Shown here in pieces: positions 61,776 through 64,000 of a stretch of 64,000 nucleotides of DNA (position 1 is its first letter; the number at the start of each line of letters is the position of its first letter). The stretch is taken from positions 4,464,001 to 4,528,000 of the forward strand of contig NZ_JAOEAL010000001.1 of assembly GCF_029835735.1 (NCBI RefSeq), read 5' to 3'. Origin of the DNA: Shewanella sp. GD04112 (GTDB lineage Bacteria > Pseudomonadota > Gammaproteobacteria > Enterobacterales > Shewanellaceae). A program made the translations under genes and the position numbers. The notes below the pieces were generated by a model. It worked only from the letters and a program-made list of their open reading frames with translations. It was not told the DNA's origin and searched no databases.

Positions 61776-64000
61776 TTGAGCCATCCAATCCTTAAACTTT
61801 TCTTCGCCGCACTCTGTCTTCTTGGCGTATCTGGAGCGCCGCTTACAGGCTTGGCATTACCCTTAAATGCGGCTAACACACAGCTGAAATTTGAACATAT
61901 CCGCAGCGAAGAAGGCTTAAATCAAAATACCATTACCAGCCTGTTTATGGACAGCGCAGGCATGCTCTGGATTGGTACTCAGGATGGATTACACAGCTAC
62001 AACGGTTACAACTTCAATCTCTTTATCCACTCGCCGAACGATCCTAAGAGCATTTCCGAAAGCTATGTAACAGACATAATTCAAGATGCGCATGGCTATA
62101 TCTGGGTAGGCACTTTTAGCCAAGGGATCAACCGCTTAGATTTAAAAACCGGCACCTTTGAACGCTTCGGTGTCGAGCAAGGTCTGACCGACCCTAGAGT
62201 CACTAAACTCAACATTGTCGGCAATACTCTGTGGATTGGTACACAGGGCGGACTATTTTCGCTCTCCACCCGTACCAACAGAATTACCCAAGTGTCATTG
62301 GGGACGAGCATCGACCCCCAAATCACCAGCTTAGCCAATGTGGATAACACCTATTTGCTGGCGGGCACTAAGGCCAGTGGCACCTTTGCCGTAACGGCCA
62401 ATACCATCACCCGACTCAATGTACCTCAGGATGTGGTGGCCTATCAGATCAAGGCGAATTCTACCCGCGCCATTACCTTGGCCCTTGGCAATCAGCTCTG
62501 GCACTATGATCTGGTATCACAGCAGGGACAAGTACTCTGGCAAACAGAACCTAATGTCCCTTACATCAAAGACTTTATCCAAACACCCCAAGGGCAGTTT
62601 TGGGTCGTGGGGCCTGAGGCGGGTTTGATCCAGCTAGATCGTGAAGGTGAACATTTTGTCGCGGCCTACCATAAGTACGATACCAAGCGCCCCACTAGCA
62701 TTAGTGAAAACAATATACTGTGTCTGTTAGAGGATCCGTTTGGCAACCTATGGATTGGCGCGAGTTATTCGGGGCTAAATAAGATCAATACCCGTCGGCA
62801 GTATTTTCAGCATTTATCTGAATACTCAACAGAATTTCCCCTGCAAAGTAATAATATTCGCTCAATTTACCGCAGCCAAGATAACGCTTTATGGATAGGG
62901 ACCGAAGGCGCAGGACTCAAGCGGCTCGCATTCAATCACACTCAGTACGAGCATTACACTTCATTTTTTGCCAACGCCTTAGGCCTAAAGACGCAAAACT
63001 TAAACCTGACCGTGCGCTCCATTGTTCAAGACCAGCAAGGCACGCTCTGGTTTGCCAGTAACTATGGGCTGGGCCGCCTAAGTTCTAGCGGTGACTTTAG
63101 TCTGTTAAAGGTTTCCGATAATCAAGATACCTCCACAGAAGCTAACCATATCCGTAGTTTAGCGCTAGATGACCACAACAGGCTGTGGGTTGCGACTACC
63201 CATGCCCTGTATCGAAAAGCCTCAGAGAATGATGAGTTTACGCCCGTCTCCATCACCAATATTGATAACTTTCACCCCGAGCAAAATATTCTGCTCACCC
63301 TAAGAGTGGATAACACCACACTGTGGATTGGCTCACTCAATGGTTTAGTTAAACTGGATATGCAAACGGGGAAAGGGGAAGCGTTTTACCACGCCCCCCA
63401 TGACAAAAATAGTATTATCAACAACCGTATAAGAGACATTTTAGTCGCCAGTAATGGCGACATCTGGTTTGCGACCCATGGCGGTATGAGCCGCTTATCG
63501 GCACAAGCCGACACTCCGATATTTAAGGATTATACCCGTGAGCAAGGTCTGCCCAGCGACACCATTTACGCCCTGCTGGAGGATGCCGATCATCATATTT
63601 GGTTTAGCAGTAATGCGGGTATCGGCAAGTTAAATCCCGTCAGTGGCAAAGTCATCAATTTTAACGAGCAAGAAGGCCTGCAGGCGCTCGAGTTTAACGG
63701 TGGCGTGAAACTTAAAGATCAAGATGGCGACCTCTGGTTTGGCGGCATTAACGGGATCAATCGCTTTAATCCTAAAGCATTGCCCGACAAACGGGGCGAA
63801 GCCCGAGTCGCACTCACCGCCTATAAGATTGCCGGTGAAAAACACACCATCCTCGATCTTAGCCACCCGCCGCAAATCGTGATGAACTACACCGATCAAT
63901 TGGTCAGCTTTGAGGTCACCTCGATGGATTTTAGCTATACGGGCAAAAACCGTTTTAGCTACTATCTCGAGGGCTTCGATAACCAATGGCACGATTTACC
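61776..64000 (+). CDS. Two-component-regulator propeller sensor protein, C-terminus beyond the window
   Basis: The frame from TTG 61776 stays open to the right edge (741 codons). The start follows AGGGG. A signal peptide (ILKLFFAALCLLGVSGAPL) is followed by repeated propeller blades of the type LWIGTQDGLHSYNGYNF, IWVGTFSQGINRLDL, LWIGASYSGLNKINT and LWFGGINGINRFNP. At the end a Y_Y_Y domain begins (LVSFEVTSMDFSYTGKNRFSYYLEGFDNQW). Such proteins sense a periplasmic ligand and end in a cytoplasmic kinase, GGDEF or HTH part; which one cannot be seen here. It reads the same way as prpF, beyond the prp terminator, with a 295-bp gap holding nothing else recognised. Confidence 0.8.
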   Translation, partial: MSHPILKLFFAALCLLGVSGAPLTGLALPLNAANTQLKFEHIRSEEGLNQNTITSLFMDSAGMLWIGTQDGLHSYNGYNFNLFIHSPNDPKSISESYVTDIIQDAHGYIWVGTFSQGINRLDLKTGTFERFGVEQGLTDPRVTKLNIVGNTLWIGTQGGLFSLSTRTNRITQVSLGTSIDPQITSLANVDNTYLLAGTKASGTFAVTANTITRLNVPQDVVAYQIKANSTRAITLALGNQLWHYDLVSQQGQVLWQTEPNVPYIKDFIQTPQGQFWVVGPEAGLIQLDREGEHFVAAYHKYDTKRPTSISENNILCLLEDPFGNLWIGASYSGLNKINTRRQYFQHLSEYSTEFPLQSNNIRSIYRSQDNALWIGTEGAGLKRLAFNHTQYEHYTSFFANALGLKTQNLNLTVRSIVQDQQGTLWFASNYGLGRLSSSGDFSLLKVSDNQDTSTEANHIRSLALDDHNRLWVATTHALYRKASENDEFTPVSITNIDNFHPEQNILLTLRVDNTTLWIGSLNGLVKLDMQTGKGEAFYHAPHDKNSIINNRIRDILVASNGDIWFATHGGMSRLSAQADTPIFKDYTREQGLPSDTIYALLEDADHHIWFSSNAGIGKLNPVSGKVINFNEQEGLQALEFNGGVKLKDQDGDLWFGGINGINRFNPKALPDKRGEARVALTAYKIAGEKHTILDLSHPPQIVMNYTDQLVSFEVTSMDFSYTGKNRFSYYLEGFDNQWHDL

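Overview
The window reads as chromosomal DNA of a gammaproteobacterium, most likely Shewanella. The evidence is the gmk-rpoZ-spoT-ridA block, a methylcitrate operon that uses the AcnD/PrpF route under a GntR-type regulator, an SpoT that starts with TTG, and other core proteins of gammaproteobacterial type. I assign the genus from gene content and protein resemblance; no rRNA is present to confirm it. I saw no tRNA, rRNA or CRISPR array.

Positions 1 to about 30,100 are accessory DNA. The left edge cuts a WYL-type regulator, followed by a truncated C-terminal piece of a DarG antitoxin. Positions 1572-13498 hold one tightly coupled operon: hsdM, hsdS, a DUF429 gene, a DUF262 gene, a DUF262-DUF1524 (GmrSD-like) gene, hsdR and a YgjP-type metallopeptidase. 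Next comes a complete type I Zorya anti-phage system, zorABCD (13663-21976). Its ZorC is unusually long and ends in two copies of a winged-helix-like module. Positions 22440-30100 look like the backbone of an integrative element: AlpA, RadC, DUF2787, a short tyrosine recombinase, an LRAT-fold protein, a RelE/ParE-type toxin-antitoxin pair, an inovirus-Gp2/YfjJ-type protein, and an unrecognised divergent pair separated by a repeat-rich AT-rich promoter. Repeats at 30020-30058 may be an old attachment region.

From about 30,200 to the end the DNA is chromosomal. It holds yjjG, two DUF606 transporter genes facing a LysR gene, a small sulfotransferase, an MFS transporter, an APH-type kinase with a nucleotidyltransferase, a DUF805-type membrane protein, gmk, rpoZ, spoT, ridA, an acyl-CoA ligase, a Ca2+/Na+ antiporter, a TPR protein with a DesKR-like two-component pair, a DUF1963 protein, comM, two tandem acyltransferases and a DUF523 protein. 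The prpR-prpB-prpC-acnD-prpF operon follows, then the start of a large two-component-propeller sensor that runs off the right edge.

Two parts look most worth following up. One is the seven-gene restriction operon, which mixes type I restriction with type IV-like DUF262 proteins. The other is the ZorC variant. The repeat-flanked unknown pair at 27664-29994 and the three PrpR-type palindromes around a clear promoter at 54186-54368 come next.
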